Part shown: positions 10,954-21,017 of the stretch, one piece after another | Position numbering within the stretch: position 1 is the first letter of the stretch | How the letters are laid out: each line of letters starts with the position of its first letter | Source of the DNA: Pseudomonas asturiensis | GTDB lineage: Bacteria; Pseudomonadota; Gammaproteobacteria; Pseudomonadales; Pseudomonadaceae | Direction: 5' to 3' | NCBI RefSeq assembly: GCF_900143095.1 | Contig: NZ_FRDA01000006.1 | Coordinates: 1-64,000 of the forward strand | DNA length: 64,000 bases | Program-made: the position numbers and the translations under genes | Notes under the pieces: model-generated | What the model was told of the DNA's origin: nothing | The model's database searches: none | Seen by the model: the letters and a program-made list of their open reading frames with translations, nothing else

Positions 10954-11114
10954 CGCCAAGACTCCACTGCTAAAAAAGGGTCGTCAGCTTAGCATAGGGC
11001 TGCTCTATCGCCCGGCTGCGTAAAGAAAAATGGGATATGTAGCTAATGTGTAGGAAGTTTCGTAAATTGAGCCCGCCATTCGTCGAAAAGCTGGCGAGAT
11101 TGCAGGTGCAGCCG

Positions 11115-11128
11115 ATACCTACAGGTAT
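11115..11128. promoter_or_regulatory. Perfect palindrome upstream of vfr
   Basis: The two 6-bp arms ATACCT and AGGTAT flank an AC dinucleotide, ending 35 bp before the vfr start codon. It is a possible operator or transcript hairpin in the vfr/OsmC intergenic region. It does not resemble the TGTGA-N6-TCACA CRP/Vfr site. Confidence 0.35.
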
Positions 11129-11163
11129 GCCATTTGGCGAAGGTCTTTTTTCGGAAGTTACGC

Positions 11164-11808
11164 ATGGTCGCGATCACACTTACATCAAAAACAAAGAGTC
11201 TGGACAAGCTTCTTCCCCACGCACAACGTCGTCGCTGCGCAGCCAAAAGCAATATCATCAATGCCGGTGACAGTTCTGAGTCGTTGTTCTTGATTATCAA
11301 AGGGTCAGTCACGGTTCTGATCGAGGATGATGAAGGCCGGGAGATGATTATCGCCTACCTCAACAGCGGAGATTTCTTCGGCGAACTGGGTCTTTTCGAA
11401 CAGCCCGGCCATGAATCGGTACGCAGTGCCTGGGTGCGCGCCAAGACCGAGTGCGAAGTGGCTGAAATCACTTACGTGAAGTTTCGTGAGCTGACTCAGC
11501 AGGAGCCGGAAATCCTTTACGCCCTTGGCAGCCAGATGGCGGATCGCCTGCGCAACACCACACGCAAGGTGGGCGACCTGGCGTTTCTGGATGTCACCGG
11601 ACGCGTGGCCCGTACGTTGCTGGACCTGTGCAGGCAACCGGATGCCATGACCCATCCTGATGGCATGCAGATCAAGATCACCCGTCAGGAAATCGGACGC
11701 ATCGTGGGGTGTTCGCGGGAAATGGTCGGACGCGTACTCAAGGCTCTGGAAGAGCAGAGCCTGATCAACGTCAAGGGCAAGACCATGGTGGTGTTCGGCA
11801 CGCGCTGA
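11164..11808 (+). CDS. vfr: cAMP-activated global regulator Vfr (CRP family)
   Basis: CRP homologue of pseudomonads. Residues ~20-120 form the cyclic-nucleotide-binding barrel, with the phosphate-binding cassette [20 protein letters not shown]. The long dimer helix follows, and the C-terminal helix-turn-helix is [19 protein letters not shown]. It has 214 residues from the ATG at 11164 (GGAAG upstream). A longer in-frame start at 11134 is not conserved. In P. aeruginosa Vfr controls virulence and type IV pili; its role in the syringae group is less defined. Confidence 0.95.
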   Translation: MVAITLTSKTKSLDKLLPHAQRRRCAAKSNIINAGDSSESLFLIIKGSVTVLIEDDEGREMIIAYLNSGDFFGELGLFEQPGHESVRSAWVRAKTECEVAEITYVKFRELTQQEPEILYALGSQMADRLRNTTRKVGDLAFLDVTGRVARTLLDLCRQPDAMTHPDGMQIKITRQEIGRIVGCSREMVGRVLKALEEQSLINVKGKTMVVFGTR

Positions 11809-11818
11809 TCGCAGCCTG

Positions 11819-12514
11819 TCACAACCGCGCGAGCAGTTGCCGGTAGGATCGGATCAGACGCTCAAGGACATCATCCTGGGCAAACACTTCCTGCAGGGCG
11901 ATGTGGCTTTCAGCCCGAACCCTGGCATCCAGTTCGCACAGCTCATTGAAGCGATTGACCGCAGCCACCATGGGCACACGCTCGTTCTCCAGCAGCAAGG
12001 CGGCATGGGCCAGTACGACGGGCCGTGATCCACCCTGACTCTGGCGCCAGCGCTGGGCCGTTCCGACCATCTTGCGACCGTTGAGGTTGACGTTGAAGCG
12101 ACCGTCACAGAACGCACCTTCGACCTCGCCCAGCGAAGCCTGCCCTCCCAGCTCCACCAGCAGATCGAGAATGGGCTGACACAGGCGTCGATAGGCCGTC
12201 TCGATCCGGTCGCGATCCACGTCAGTTGATGGCTGCGCGTAGACCAATGCGATGTTCACCGTAGCCGATGACTGTGGCACCGGCTCACCACCGGTTTCTC
12301 GCAACAGAATCGGCCAACCGTTATCGGACAGCGTTTCACTGGCTTCGACAAAGCCCGGCAAGCGGCTCATGCGTCGCGGCATGACCAGCGCCCGATCATT
12401 GGGCCGCCAGAACAGCAACCCGTGATCGGACTCACCCGCCCCGACCGAGGCCAGCAGATCCTGCTCAATCTGCAGGCCTTTTTCCACACAGATATCGATG
12501 ATCGAGTCCGACAT
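11819..12514 (-). CDS. Lipoate--protein ligase-like protein
   Basis: BPL/LplA/LipB-fold protein, probably an acyl-transfer or ligase enzyme for lipoate or a related acid. The conserved lysine that contacts the acyl-adenylate is present as Lys148 in GRKMVGTAQRW. The loop that usually reads RRxSGGG is LLRETGGEP (residues 70-78), with Glu77 in place of the third Gly, so substrate or chemistry may differ. I chose the ATG at 12514 (AGAGG six bases upstream); an ATG at 12532 is the alternative. It lies 35 bp behind trpC and may be read with it. In P. aeruginosa trpC is followed directly by vfr, so this gene is an addition at that junction. Confidence 0.75.
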   Translation of the reverse strand: MSDSIIDICVEKGLQIEQDLLASVGAGESDHGLLFWRPNDRALVMPRRMSRLPGFVEASETLSDNGWPILLRETGGEPVPQSSATVNIALVYAQPSTDVDRDRIETAYRRLCQPILDLLVELGGQASLGEVEGAFCDGRFNVNLNGRKMVGTAQRWRQSQGGSRPVVLAHAALLLENERVPMVAAVNRFNELCELDARVRAESHIALQEVFAQDDVLERLIRSYRQLLARL

Positions 12515-12549
12515 GCTGGGCCTCTGGGTCATGGTCGGTCTGACCGCTG

Positions 12550-13386
12550 TCAGTCGAGCGTCGAGCCGCTCACCGGGCTGCCACGCTCAGGGAAGAACAG
12601 ACGCTGCAATTCGGTTCCCGGATGTTCGGCGCGCATGAACGCCTCGCCCACCAGAAACGCGTAGACGTCACTGATTTCCATCAACTCGACGTCCGCGCGA
12701 TTGAGGATGCCGCTTTCGGTGATCACGATCCGGTCGCGAGGAATGCGCGGCAGCAGGTCCAGCGTGGTTTCCAGACTGACGTCGAAGGTGTGCAGGTTGC
12801 GGTTATTGATACCGACCAGCCGAGTGTCGAGGGTCTTGAGCGCGCGTTCAAGCTCGTCGCCATCGTGCACTTCGACCAGCACATCCAGCCCGACGCCCTT
12901 GGCGACGGCAGCCAGCTCCGCCATCTGCCCATCGTCCAGCGCAGACACGATCAACAGGATGCAGTCGGCGCCCAGAGCACGCGCCTCGACGACCTGATAA
13001 GGGTCAATCATGAAATCCTTGCGGATCACCGGCAAATTGCAAGCTGCACGCGCTTCGCGCAAGTACGCATCAGCACCCTGAAAGAAATCGACGTCCGTCA
13101 GGACTGACAGGCAGGTTGCGCCACCCGCCTGATAACTTCTGGCAATGTCTGCCGGCAGGAAGTTTTCGCGGATAACGCCCTTGCTCGGCGAAGCCTTCTT
13201 GATCTCTGCGATGACCGCAGGCTGTTTCTTTTTGACCTGCGTGATCATGGCATCGGCAAAGCCTCGTGGCGCGTCGGCCGCAGCGGCTTGCTGCTCCAGT
13301 TCCGCCAGGCTGACGATGGCGCGACGAGCCGCGATTTCCTCGGCCTTACGGGCGAGAATCTTTTCCAGTACGGTTGGTACGCTCAT
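12550..13386 (-). CDS. trpC: Indole-3-glycerol phosphate synthase
   Basis: Closes the indole ring in tryptophan synthesis. It is a TIM barrel with the active-site blocks [35 protein letters not shown] and [13 protein letters not shown], and it is monofunctional (278 residues, no TrpF domain). Its start overlaps the trpD stop by 4 bp (ATGA), so the two are translationally coupled in a trpGDC operon. Confidence 0.97.
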   Translation of the reverse strand: MSVPTVLEKILARKAEEIAARRAIVSLAELEQQAAAADAPRGFADAMITQVKKKQPAVIAEIKKASPSKGVIRENFLPADIARSYQAGGATCLSVLTDVDFFQGADAYLREARAACNLPVIRKDFMIDPYQVVEARALGADCILLIVSALDDGQMAELAAVAKGVGLDVLVEVHDGDELERALKTLDTRLVGINNRNLHTFDVSLETTLDLLPRIPRDRIVITESGILNRADVELMEISDVYAFLVGEAFMRAEHPGTELQRLFFPERGSPVSGSTLD

Positions 13387-14444
13387 CCTTCATTCTCCTG
13401 TTTGAACACTGCCGTGAAGGCGCCCAACTCTTCCAGTTTTTCCCGCGCAAGGCCGGTGTGCAACGCATCATGCGCCAGTGCCACGCCTTCTTTCAGGCTG
13501 GTGGCATGGTCAGCGGCATAAAGCGCAGCGCCGGCATTGAGCACAATCATTTCAGCCGCTTTCTGGCCGTTCTCGGTCTTGCGACGCCCCAGTGCATCAC
13601 GAATCAGCTCGAGCGAGGCCGCCGGACCTTCGACCGCCAGCCCATAAAGGCTCTGGCTCTTGATGCCCAGGTCTTCAGGCTGCACCCAGTATTCGGTCAC
13701 TTCGCCGTTCTTGAGTTCCGCGACAAAGGTCGGAGCGGCCAGGCTGAACTCATCCAGCCCATCCTGCGAATGCACCACCAGCACATGCTTGCTGCCCAGT
13801 CGCAGCAGCACTTCGGCCAGCGGACGGCACAGCGCCTGATTAAACACTCCCACAACCTGGTGGCGGACACCCGCCGGATTCGTCAGCGGGCCGAGCATGT
13901 TGAACAGGGTGCGCAAGCCCAGATCACGCCGAGGGCCGGCAGCATGCTTCATGGCGCGATGGTGAGACTGGGCAAACATGAAGCCGATGCCGACGCTGTC
14001 AATGCAGCGCGCGACCTGGACCGGCGTCAGGTTCAGGTAAACGCCCGCCGCCTCCAGCAGATCAGCACTGCCGCTCTTGCCCGAGACTGCACGGTTGCCG
14101 TGCTTGGCCACGGTGCAACCCGCTGCCGCGATCACAAAGGCTGAGGCCGTCGAGACGTTGAAGATGTTGGCGCCGTCGCCGCCGGTGCCGACGATATCGA
14201 CAACCCCTTCCAGGGTTTGTAACTCGACCTGGTCGGCCAGTTCACGCATGACCGACACCGCGCCGACGATCTCGTCGATGGTCTCGCTCTTCATGCGCAT
14301 GCCCATCAGAAACGCACCGATCTGCGATTCGGTGCATTGCCCGGTCATGATCTCGCGCATGACGTCACGCATCTCGTCAGTGGTCAGGTCCAGCTGGTTG
14401 ACCACGCGGTTCAGCGCGCTTTTGATATTCATGGGGGTATTCAT
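13383..14444 (-). CDS. trpD: Anthranilate phosphoribosyltransferase
   Basis: Transfers phosphoribose from PRPP to anthranilate. The [14 protein letters not shown] pyrophosphate loop and the [19 protein letters not shown] anthranilate/Mg block are intact. The ATG at 14444 has AAGGA six bases upstream; an internal ATG four codons on gives the 349-residue form usually listed but has no ribosome site. It lies 9 bp after trpG and overlaps trpC. Confidence 0.97.
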   Translation of the reverse strand: MNTPMNIKSALNRVVNQLDLTTDEMRDVMREIMTGQCTESQIGAFLMGMRMKSETIDEIVGAVSVMRELADQVELQTLEGVVDIVGTGGDGANIFNVSTASAFVIAAAGCTVAKHGNRAVSGKSGSADLLEAAGVYLNLTPVQVARCIDSVGIGFMFAQSHHRAMKHAAGPRRDLGLRTLFNMLGPLTNPAGVRHQVVGVFNQALCRPLAEVLLRLGSKHVLVVHSQDGLDEFSLAAPTFVAELKNGEVTEYWVQPEDLGIKSQSLYGLAVEGPAASLELIRDALGRRKTENGQKAAEMIVLNAGAALYAADHATSLKEGVALAHDALHTGLAREKLEELGAFTAVFKQENEG

Positions 14445-14453
14445 AAAAAGTCC

Positions 14454-15053
14454 TTAACCCTGACGACTGCCGCCGCGCTGCTTGAGGAAATTGGCGAACA
14501 GCTCGTGGCCCTGCTCGGTCAGGATCGACTCGGGGTGAAACTGCACCCCTTCGACGTTCAGTGTCTTGTGACGCAGGCCCATGATTTCATCGACCGAACC
14601 GTCGTCGTGTGCCGTCCATGCGGTCACTTCCAGGCACTCTGGCAGCGTGTCCAGCTTGACCACCAGCGAGTGGTAACGCGTGACGACCAAAGGATGGTTC
14701 AGACCCTCGAACACGCCCTGGTCTTCGTGGATGACCGGGCTGGTCTTGCCGTGCATGACCTGACGCGCACGCACCACGTCGCCGCCAAACGCCTGACCAA
14801 TGGACTGATGCCCCAGGCACACACCCAGAATCGGCAATTTGCCCGCGAAGTGATTGATCACCTCCAGCGAGACACCGGCTTCATTGGGTGTACAAGGACC
14901 CGGCGAGACAACGATACGCTCAGGGTTCAAGGCTTCGATCTGGGCGATGGTCAGCTCGTCATTGCGGATGACCTTAACGTCGGCACCCAGTTCACCCAGG
15001 TACTGCACGACGTTATAGGTAAAGGAATCATAGTTATCGATCATCAGCAGCAT
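14454..15053 (-). CDS. trpG: Anthranilate synthase glutamine amidotransferase subunit
   Basis: Supplies ammonia from glutamine to TrpE. It is a class I amidotransferase with nucleophile Cys79 in [15 protein letters not shown] and a late catalytic His in [10 protein letters not shown]. It is the first gene of trpGDC. Its partner trpE lies 2.5 kb away beyond estA, as two separate transcription units. A 15-codon upstream frame overlaps its start but contains no Trp codons. Confidence 0.97.
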   Translation of the reverse strand: MLLMIDNYDSFTYNVVQYLGELGADVKVIRNDELTIAQIEALNPERIVVSPGPCTPNEAGVSLEVINHFAGKLPILGVCLGHQSIGQAFGGDVVRARQVMHGKTSPVIHEDQGVFEGLNHPLVVTRYHSLVVKLDTLPECLEVTAWTAHDDGSVDEIMGLRHKTLNVEGVQFHPESILTEQGHELFANFLKQRGGSRQG

Positions 15054-15218
15054 TTTGCTATTAGCCTTTTGAATTTACTGACTTTGTTCATGCCTTCAGA
15101 TCGCCACTCGCTCAAGCATCCGCCTGTTCAGCCGCATCGAATGACGTGACAGTGGCGGGAGAACATGACGAATTGAAGACATACAGGTGCGGATCCGGCA
15201 GGGCCGGCAAGGAAATAG

Positions 15219-15302
15219 TCAGGCGCGCCAACGCCAGCGGGCGTGAGCCTTGATAACGCGCATCAAGAGTTTGCTGACAATCGTCACGGAAGGGGTCTCA
15301 TC
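15219..15302 (-). pseudogene. gph-like 3'-end remnant upstream of trpG
   Basis: Read on the minus strand, this encodes a tail ending ARWRWRA-stop, preceded by TIVSKLLMRVIKAH. The gph gene at 19121 ends [15 protein letters not shown] then the same ARWRWRA-stop. A 25-bp stretch is identical (15218-15242 and 19120-19144), in the same orientation 3.9 kb apart. The rest is diverged, so it is not a recent copy. No start or body of a second gph is present. Confidence 0.65.
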
Positions 15303-15369
15303 GGTACGTTTCGGGACATTAGCGTACCCGGCTGCACGGTGCAATATCATTGTACGATAGCGAAAGGCT

Positions 15370-15419
15370 ATTCATGGATGTGAAAAGTACCGAAAGCGCA
15401 CACGTGCTTTTCCATGAAT
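15370..15419. repeat. Interrupted palindrome upstream of estA
   Basis: The 9-bp arms ATTCATGGA (15370-15378) and TCCATGAAT (15411-15419) match perfectly. An inner AAAAG/CTTTT pair (15383-15387, 15407-15411) and CACGTG lie between them. It is far from both start codons and could form a cruciform or be a regulator site. Confidence 0.5.
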
Positions 15420-15554
15420 GGACAGACGGGGCTGCATAATTTACCTCAGTGATAGGCCAACCACTGGGCGGTAACTTTCGATAGCGCTGGCGGTCATGAA
15501 GAGGCTTGCTACGTTTCCTAGACAGAATAAAAACACAGGAAAGGATCTTTTCTC

Positions 15555-17486
15555 ATGATCACGACATCAAGGCGCTGGCCCTTTGCGGCCTGTCTGCTTT
15601 CGCTGGCCTGCAGCACGGCCGTTGCCGCGCCCTACTCGACCATGGTGGTGTTCGGCGACAGTCTGGCCGACGCAGGGCAGTTCCCCGACACCGGCGGGCC
15701 TGCCGGTTCCACCCTGCGCTTCACCAACCGCGTCGGTCCGACGTACCAGGATGGCAGCGGCGAGGTCTATAACCTCAACTCTTCAACACTCATCGGCAGG
15801 ATGCTCAATGTACCCGCTGGCGATCTGGCAGCCTCGACCTCGCCGGTCAATGCCGCGCTGGGCTTGCCAGATGGCAACAACTGGGCGGTGGGCGGCTATC
15901 GGACCGACCAGATTCTGGATTCGATCACGACGCGATCCGACGCGGTGACGCCCATCACCAATGGCTCGCAGACCGTCCTGCGCAGCCGGACCGGCTATCT
16001 TCCGGCCAACGGACTGCGCGCTGACCCTAACGCGCTGTATTACCTGACCGGGGGCGGCAACGATTTTCTGCAGGGTCGTGTGTTGAGTGCCGGCAGCGCC
16101 GCACAAGCTGCCAATCAGTTGGCTGACAGCGCGCAAGCCCTGCAACAGGCCGGTGCACGCTACATCATGGTCTGGTTGCTGCCGGATATCGGTAAAACGC
16201 CAGCCTTGAGTGGTTCGCCACTGGCTTCGGCAACTTCAGCACTCAGCGCGGGTTTCAATCAGCAACTGGTCAGCCGACTGGCACAGATCAATGCTCAGAT
16301 CATTCCGCTGAACGTTCCGTTGCTGATCAATGAAATCCTCGCTGAACCGGCACGTTTCGGGTTCGACTCCAACGAAAACCTGGTCAGCACCTGTTTTAGC
16401 GGCGACAGCTGCCGGGAAAGCACTACCAACGGCAGGTCCAGTGCGACACCGAATCCGAGCCGGTTGTTCTTCAATGATCGCGTCCACCCGACCGAAGCCG
16501 GCCAGCGCTTGCTGGCCGACTATGCGTATTCATTGCTGTCGGCGCCTTGGGAAATCACCCTGCTGCCTGAAATGGCCAACAGCACCTTGCGTGCTCATCA
16601 GGACGAGCTGCATGCCCAGTGGCTCAGCGACTTCGGCAACTGGCAGGCGGTGGGTCAGTGGCAAGGCATTCTCTCGGCGGGCGGTCAGAAGCTCGACATC
16701 GATGCCCAGGACACTTCTGCCGATGCTGACGGCAAGGGCTACAGCCTGACCATTGGCACCAGCTACCGTTTCGCCGAGAACTGGCGTACAGGCGTAGTTG
16801 CCGGCGCCTATCGACAGAACCTTGAGGCAGGCCCAAGAGACTCGGACTACAAACTCAACAGCTACATCGCCACTGCGTTTCTGCAGTATCAGGCCAATCA
16901 CTGGTGGGGCGATCTGGCAGCGTCCGGCGGCAAGCTGGATTACGAAAACGCCGAGCGCAAGTTCGCGCTGGGCGTGAGCGAGGGTCAGGAGAAGGGCGAT
17001 ACCGAGGGTGAGCTGTGGGCGGTGAGCGCACGCGTCGGTTTCGACATTGCGGGCATGGCCAGCCGCTGGCACCTGTCACCCTTCATCAGCGCGGACTATG
17101 CGCACATCGATGTGGACGGCTACTCAGAGGAAGGCGCTCGCTCGACGGCCCTGACCTTTGGCGATCAGACACGCAAGTCAAAACGCGCAGGCGTAGGCTT
17201 ACAGGGCAAGTTCGACGTCACGCCTTCGACTCAGCTCTGGGGAGAAGTGGCGCGTGAACGGGAGTTCGAAACCGATCAGCAGAACGTGAGAATGTCACTT
17301 AACAGCGTGCCATCCATCGACTTCACGCTGGACGGCTACACCCCGCAACGCAACCTCAACCGAGCCACAGTGGGCGTCAGTCAGAAACTCACTCAGGACC
17401 TCACGCTGCGCGCCAACTACAACTGGCGCAAGAATGATGACGTGACCCAGCAAGGCGCGAACGTGGCGTTAAGCCTGAATTTCTGA
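15555..17486 (+). CDS. estA: GDSL esterase autotransporter EstA
   Basis: Outer-membrane-anchored esterase (type V autotransporter). A signal peptide (about 1-24) ends at AVAA. The GDSL passenger has nucleophile Ser36 in [11 protein letters not shown], the oxyanion block GGGNDF and the Asp-x-x-His pair in [10 protein letters not shown]. From about residue 370 a 12-strand beta-barrel runs to the C-terminus, ending in Phe (ALSLNF), as outer-membrane proteins do. It has 643 residues with AGGAAAGGA before the ATG. In P. aeruginosa EstA affects rhamnolipid production and motility. Here it lies alone between trpE and trpG. Confidence 0.95.
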   Translation: MITTSRRWPFAACLLSLACSTAVAAPYSTMVVFGDSLADAGQFPDTGGPAGSTLRFTNRVGPTYQDGSGEVYNLNSSTLIGRMLNVPAGDLAASTSPVNAALGLPDGNNWAVGGYRTDQILDSITTRSDAVTPITNGSQTVLRSRTGYLPANGLRADPNALYYLTGGGNDFLQGRVLSAGSAAQAANQLADSAQALQQAGARYIMVWLLPDIGKTPALSGSPLASATSALSAGFNQQLVSRLAQINAQIIPLNVPLLINEILAEPARFGFDSNENLVSTCFSGDSCRESTTNGRSSATPNPSRLFFNDRVHPTEAGQRLLADYAYSLLSAPWEITLLPEMANSTLRAHQDELHAQWLSDFGNWQAVGQWQGILSAGGQKLDIDAQDTSADADGKGYSLTIGTSYRFAENWRTGVVAGAYRQNLEAGPRDSDYKLNSYIATAFLQYQANHWWGDLAASGGKLDYENAERKFALGVSEGQEKGDTEGELWAVSARVGFDIAGMASRWHLSPFISADYAHIDVDGYSEEGARSTALTFGDQTRKSKRAGVGLQGKFDVTPSTQLWGEVAREREFETDQQNVRMSLNSVPSIDFTLDGYTPQRNLNRATVGVSQKLTQDLTLRANYNWRKNDDVTQQGANVALSLNF

Positions 17487-17504
17487 TCGGAGGTCGGTTC
17501 CCGG

Positions 17505-17531
17505 TCGTTCCTGCACAGCGCGCAGGAACGA
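17505..17531. terminator. Hairpin between convergent estA and trpE
   Basis: The 10-bp arms TCGTTCCTGC and GCAGGAACGA enclose a 7-base loop, 18 bp after the estA stop. There is no T run, so it is a weak or Rho-assisted terminator at best. Confidence 0.5.
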
Positions 17532-17568
17532 TCAGCAACATTCGGTCAGGCGGAGCGAACTGAACAGC

Positions 17569-19050
17569 TCACTCCCCTGCTGTCTGCTCCGCCAGCGCCA
17601 CGGCACGGAACATTGCACGACGTTTGTTGAGGGTTTCTTCCCACTCCAGCGCCGGGACAGAGTCCGCCACAATCCCGCCGCCGGCCTGCACATGCAGCTC
17701 GCCGTTCTTGATCACAGCGGTGCGAATTGCGATGGCAGTGTCCATATTGCCGTTCCAGGCAAAGTAACCCACTGCCCCGCCATACACGCCGCGCTTGACC
17801 GGTTCCAGCTCGTCGATGATTTCCATGGCGCGAATCTTTGGTGCGCCCGACAAGGTGCCCGCTGGCAGAATCGCCCGCAGTGCATCCATTGCCGTCAGGC
17901 CTTCTTTCAACTGACCGGTGACGTTGGAAACAATGTGCATCACATTGGAATAACGCTCGATGACCATCTTCTCGGTCAGCTTGACCGTACCGACTTCCGA
18001 AACACGACCCGTGTCGTTGCGGCCTAGATCAATCAGCATCAGGTGCTCGGCAATTTCCTTGTCATCGGACAGCAGGTCTTTTTCCAGCGCAAGGTCAGCC
18101 TCTTCGTTGGCACCACGCGGGCGTGTGCCAGCAATCGGACGTACCGTGATCAGATTGTCCTCGACCCGCACCAGCACTTCCGGCGAACTGCCGACGACAT
18201 GGAAGTCACCGAAGTTGAAGAAGTACATGTAAGGCGTCGGGTTGAAGCAACGTAGCGCCCGGTACAGATCGATGGGCGCGGCCTTGAAGTCGATGGACAT
18301 GCGTTGCGACGGCACAACCTGCATCACGTCGCCCGCCAGGATGTACTGCTTGATGGTATCGACCGCAGCTTCGTAATCGTCCTGCGTGAAGCTTGAACGA
18401 AACACCGGATCAGGCGCAGGCGGTCGATCCAGGTCCAGGCCACGACGCGGCGTGATGGGCTGGCGCAGTTTGTCCATCAGCTCATCGAGCTGCTTGCGAC
18501 CCTGCTCGTAGGCGTCCTGTAGCGCCGGATCGACCAGCACGATGGCGTGCATCTTGCCCGCCAGATTGTCGAACACCACGACCGCATCGGACACCATCAG
18601 CAGGATATCGGGCACGCCCAGCGGATCCGGGTTCGGACAGTTCGCCAGACGCTTCTCGACGTACCGCACGCAGTCATAACCGAAGTAGCCCACCAGCCCG
18701 CCGTTGAAGCGCGGCAGACCGGCAATGGTCGGCACGTTGTAGCGCGCCTTGAAGGCTTCGACGAACGCCAGCGGGTCTTCGGCTTCATGGCTCTCGATCT
18801 CGACGCCATCATGGGTAATGCTGACGCGATGACCGTGCACGCGCATCACGGTGCGGCATGGCAAACCGATGATCGAGTAACGCCCCCATTTCTCGCCGCC
18901 CTGCACCGACTCCAGCAGATAAGAGTTCGGCTGGTCAGCCAGCTTCAGGTAGATGGACAGCGGCGTGTCAAAGTCGGCCAGGGTTTCGCGGGCAAGCGGG
19001 ATGCGGTTGTAGCCGTCAGCGGCCAAACGCAGGAATTCTTCACGGTTCAT
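17569..19050 (-). CDS. trpE: Anthranilate synthase component I
   Basis: Converts chorismate plus ammonia to anthranilate with TrpG. It has 493 residues. The N-terminal tryptophan feedback site contains [18 protein letters not shown]; the C-terminal chorismate-binding domain has [38 protein letters not shown] and [21 protein letters not shown]. The ATG at 19050 has GAGG upstream; a TTG two codons earlier is less likely. It sits 70 bp after gph and is not attached to trpGDC. Confidence 0.97.
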   Translation of the reverse strand: MNREEFLRLAADGYNRIPLARETLADFDTPLSIYLKLADQPNSYLLESVQGGEKWGRYSIIGLPCRTVMRVHGHRVSITHDGVEIESHEAEDPLAFVEAFKARYNVPTIAGLPRFNGGLVGYFGYDCVRYVEKRLANCPNPDPLGVPDILLMVSDAVVVFDNLAGKMHAIVLVDPALQDAYEQGRKQLDELMDKLRQPITPRRGLDLDRPPAPDPVFRSSFTQDDYEAAVDTIKQYILAGDVMQVVPSQRMSIDFKAAPIDLYRALRCFNPTPYMYFFNFGDFHVVGSSPEVLVRVEDNLITVRPIAGTRPRGANEEADLALEKDLLSDDKEIAEHLMLIDLGRNDTGRVSEVGTVKLTEKMVIERYSNVMHIVSNVTGQLKEGLTAMDALRAILPAGTLSGAPKIRAMEIIDELEPVKRGVYGGAVGYFAWNGNMDTAIAIRTAVIKNGELHVQAGGGIVADSVPALEWEETLNKRRAMFRAVALAEQTAGE

Positions 19051-19120
19051 GAGCAACCTCGTGGTTTGAGGAAAAATCGGTCAAATAGGCAAACGTACCG
19101 GCGAGCCGGCCAGGATCAAG

Positions 19121-19939
19121 TCAGGCGCGCCAACGCCAGCGGGCCAGGGCCTTCATGACTTTCATCCAGAGTTTGCGAGTGACCACCACGATGGAATCTC
19201 TAAGGGAGGGACGTTCGATGTCGGGCAACAGTATCTCAGCGTCCTGATCCAGGCAACCGGGAATCAGCTTGCGCAGATCATCGATCACCATGGCTGGAGA
19301 TTCCTCGGCAATCGGGCGACCGTGGTTGTAGCCATAACTCAAGGCAACGCACGCCACACCAGCGGCTTTGGCCGCCTGCACATCGCTGCGCGAGTCGCCG
19401 ACAAACAGCGACTGCGAAGCGGGCACACCGGCCATTTTCATGACGAAGAACAGCGCAGCAGGGTCGGGCTTCTTTTGCGGCATGGTGTCGCCGCCCACGA
19501 TCCAGCGAAAGAACCGCCCCAGCTTCATTTCATCGAGCAGCGGTGCAACAAAGCGCTCCGGCTTGTTGGTGATGAGCGCCATCTGCACGCCCATCTTCTG
19601 CAGCCACTTCAGGGTTTCACGCACGCCGGGATAGACCACGGTGAACTCGTGCTTTTCCGCGTACGCTTCCATGAACAGTTCAAGCCCGCGCTCGGCCAGC
19701 GCGTCATCAACGCCACTGTGCTCGATGTCATTGGCCAGCGCCCTGCGCACCAATACCGGAGCGCCGTTGCCGACCCAGGCACGGACCGACTCAAGCCCCG
19801 CTGCCGGACGATCGAGTTGCAGCAGCATCTTGTCCACTGCTACGGCCAGATCCGGTACGGAGTCCACCAGGGTTCCGTCCAGATCGAACATGATCAGCCT
19901 GGGCAGTTGACCTGCAAACAGCTGCTCGAAGCCGTTCAT
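19121..19939 (-). CDS. gph: Phosphoglycolate phosphatase
   Basis: HAD-superfamily phosphatase that removes 2-phosphoglycolate from DNA repair and metabolism. HAD motif I is DLDGTLVDS, motif [10 protein letters not shown], motif [13 protein letters not shown] and motif [17 protein letters not shown]. It is 272 residues, with an extra basic tail ([17 protein letters not shown]) typical of the Pseudomonas form. The start overlaps the rpe stop by 4 bp. Its 3' end is duplicated in diverged form upstream of trpG. Confidence 0.95.
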   Translation of the reverse strand: MNGFEQLFAGQLPRLIMFDLDGTLVDSVPDLAVAVDKMLLQLDRPAAGLESVRAWVGNGAPVLVRRALANDIEHSGVDDALAERGLELFMEAYAEKHEFTVVYPGVRETLKWLQKMGVQMALITNKPERFVAPLLDEMKLGRFFRWIVGGDTMPQKKPDPAALFFVMKMAGVPASQSLFVGDSRSDVQAAKAAGVACVALSYGYNHGRPIAEESPAMVIDDLRKLIPGCLDQDAEILLPDIERPSLRDSIVVVTRKLWMKVMKALARWRWRA

Positions 19940-20610
19940 GCGCGGGCAGACGCCAGTTCGGCACGCATTTTCTCAATCACTTCACGGTAATCGGGCGCAT
20001 TGAAGATGGCCGAGCCGGCCACAAATGTATCAGCGCCAGCCGCTGCGATTTCGCGGATGTTATTGACGTTGACGCCGCCATCGATCTCCAGACGAATATC
20101 ACGCCCCGACGCGTCGATCAGCGCCCGCGCTTCGCGCAGTTTGTTAAGCGTGCCGGGAATGAACTTCTGACCACCGAAACCCGGGTTGACGCTCATGAGC
20201 AGGATCATGTCGACCTTGTCCATGACGTATTCCAGCAGGTTCAGCGGCGTGGCCGGGTTAAACACCAGGCCCGACTTGCAACCGCCTTCGCGGATCAACT
20301 GCAGCGAGCGGTCGATGTGCTGGGTGGCTTCGGGGTGGAAGGTAATGTAGGTCGCACCGGCCTCGATGAAATCGCCGATGATGCGATCCACAGGGCTGAC
20401 CATCAGGTGCACATCGATAGGTGCTGTTACGCCGTATTTACGCAGCGCGCTGCACACCATCGGACCAATGGTCAGGTTCGGGACGTAGTGGTTGTCCATG
20501 ACATCGAAATGCACGAAGTCCGCGCCAGCGGCCAGAACATTGTCGACTTCCTCACCCAGACGGGCGAAGTCAGCGGAAAGAATCGATGGGGCAATAACGA
20601 AGGGCTGCAT
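19936..20610 (-). CDS. rpe: Ribulose-phosphate 3-epimerase
   Basis: Interconverts ribulose-5-P and xylulose-5-P in the pentose phosphate pathway. It is a TIM barrel with [17 protein letters not shown], the metal ligands in [12 protein letters not shown] and in DVHLMV, and EIDGGVN. It has 224 residues. It heads an rpe-gph-trpE cluster, an order shared with many proteobacteria. Confidence 0.96.
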   Translation of the reverse strand: MQPFVIAPSILSADFARLGEEVDNVLAAGADFVHFDVMDNHYVPNLTIGPMVCSALRKYGVTAPIDVHLMVSPVDRIIGDFIEAGATYITFHPEATQHIDRSLQLIREGGCKSGLVFNPATPLNLLEYVMDKVDMILLMSVNPGFGGQKFIPGTLNKLREARALIDASGRDIRLEIDGGVNVNNIREIAAAGADTFVAGSAIFNAPDYREVIEKMRAELASARA

Positions 20611-20715
20611 GGCGCACCTGTTTGAGCAGAATCACGGTGGCGCGCATTGTACTCCAACGTTTCTCAATATGTCGCAGGTGCACTTTTCAGGTGTCCCTCT
20701 CGCGACCAACACATT

Positions 20716-20835
20716 AGCTTGCTCGCGAAGAGGACAGTCCATCCGCTGCTGATGTGGCGGCTGGACTACAGCTTTCGCGAGCAAGCTCGCTCCCACAAGA
20801 AATGCATCGGCCGCAAACTGCCTGCCAGATTGAAT
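20716..20835. repeat. REP pair, 120-bp direct repeat copy 1
   Basis: Contains two inverted REP half-sites (AGCTTGCTCGCGAA at the left, TTCGCGAGCAAGCTCGCTCC in the middle) followed by a conserved tail ending TGAAT. The whole unit recurs exactly 170 bp downstream with only a few changes. It lies between rpe and agtD. Confidence 0.85.
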
Positions 20836-20885
20836 GGGCTTCGACGCGGCGCTGTCTCGCGGCCAATACATTAACCGTGGGAGCG

Positions 20886-21005
20886 AGCTTGCTCGCGAAG
20901 AGGACAGTCCAGCCGCTGCTGATGTGGTGACTGAACTACAGCTTTCGCGAGCAAGCTCGCTCCCACAAGAAATGCATCGGCCGCAAACTGCCTGCCAGAT
21001 TGAAT
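20886..21005. repeat. REP pair, 120-bp direct repeat copy 2
   Basis: Near-identical copy of 20716-20835, with the same REP inversion and tail. The REP is complete at its left end here (GGGAGCGAGCTTGCTCGC starting near 20879). It ends 12 bp before the agtD stop, so it lies just at the 3' end of the agt operon transcript and may stabilise it. Confidence 0.85.
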
Positions 21006-21017
21006 CGCGCAACGGCA

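Larger units (their letters stand above)
15054..15554. other. trpG-estA intergenic region
   Basis: This 500-bp stretch has no gene on either strand. It should hold the trpG promoter (leftwards) and the estA promoter (rightwards). It also contains a remnant of a gph-like 3' end (15219-15302) and a long interrupted palindrome (15370-15419), both listed separately. Confidence 0.7.

Noticed and set aside
15044..15091. 15-codon frame overlapping the trpG start, as a trp leader peptide
   Set aside because: Contains no Trp codons, its Shine-Dalgarno is too close to its ATG, and no terminator/antiterminator pair follows.
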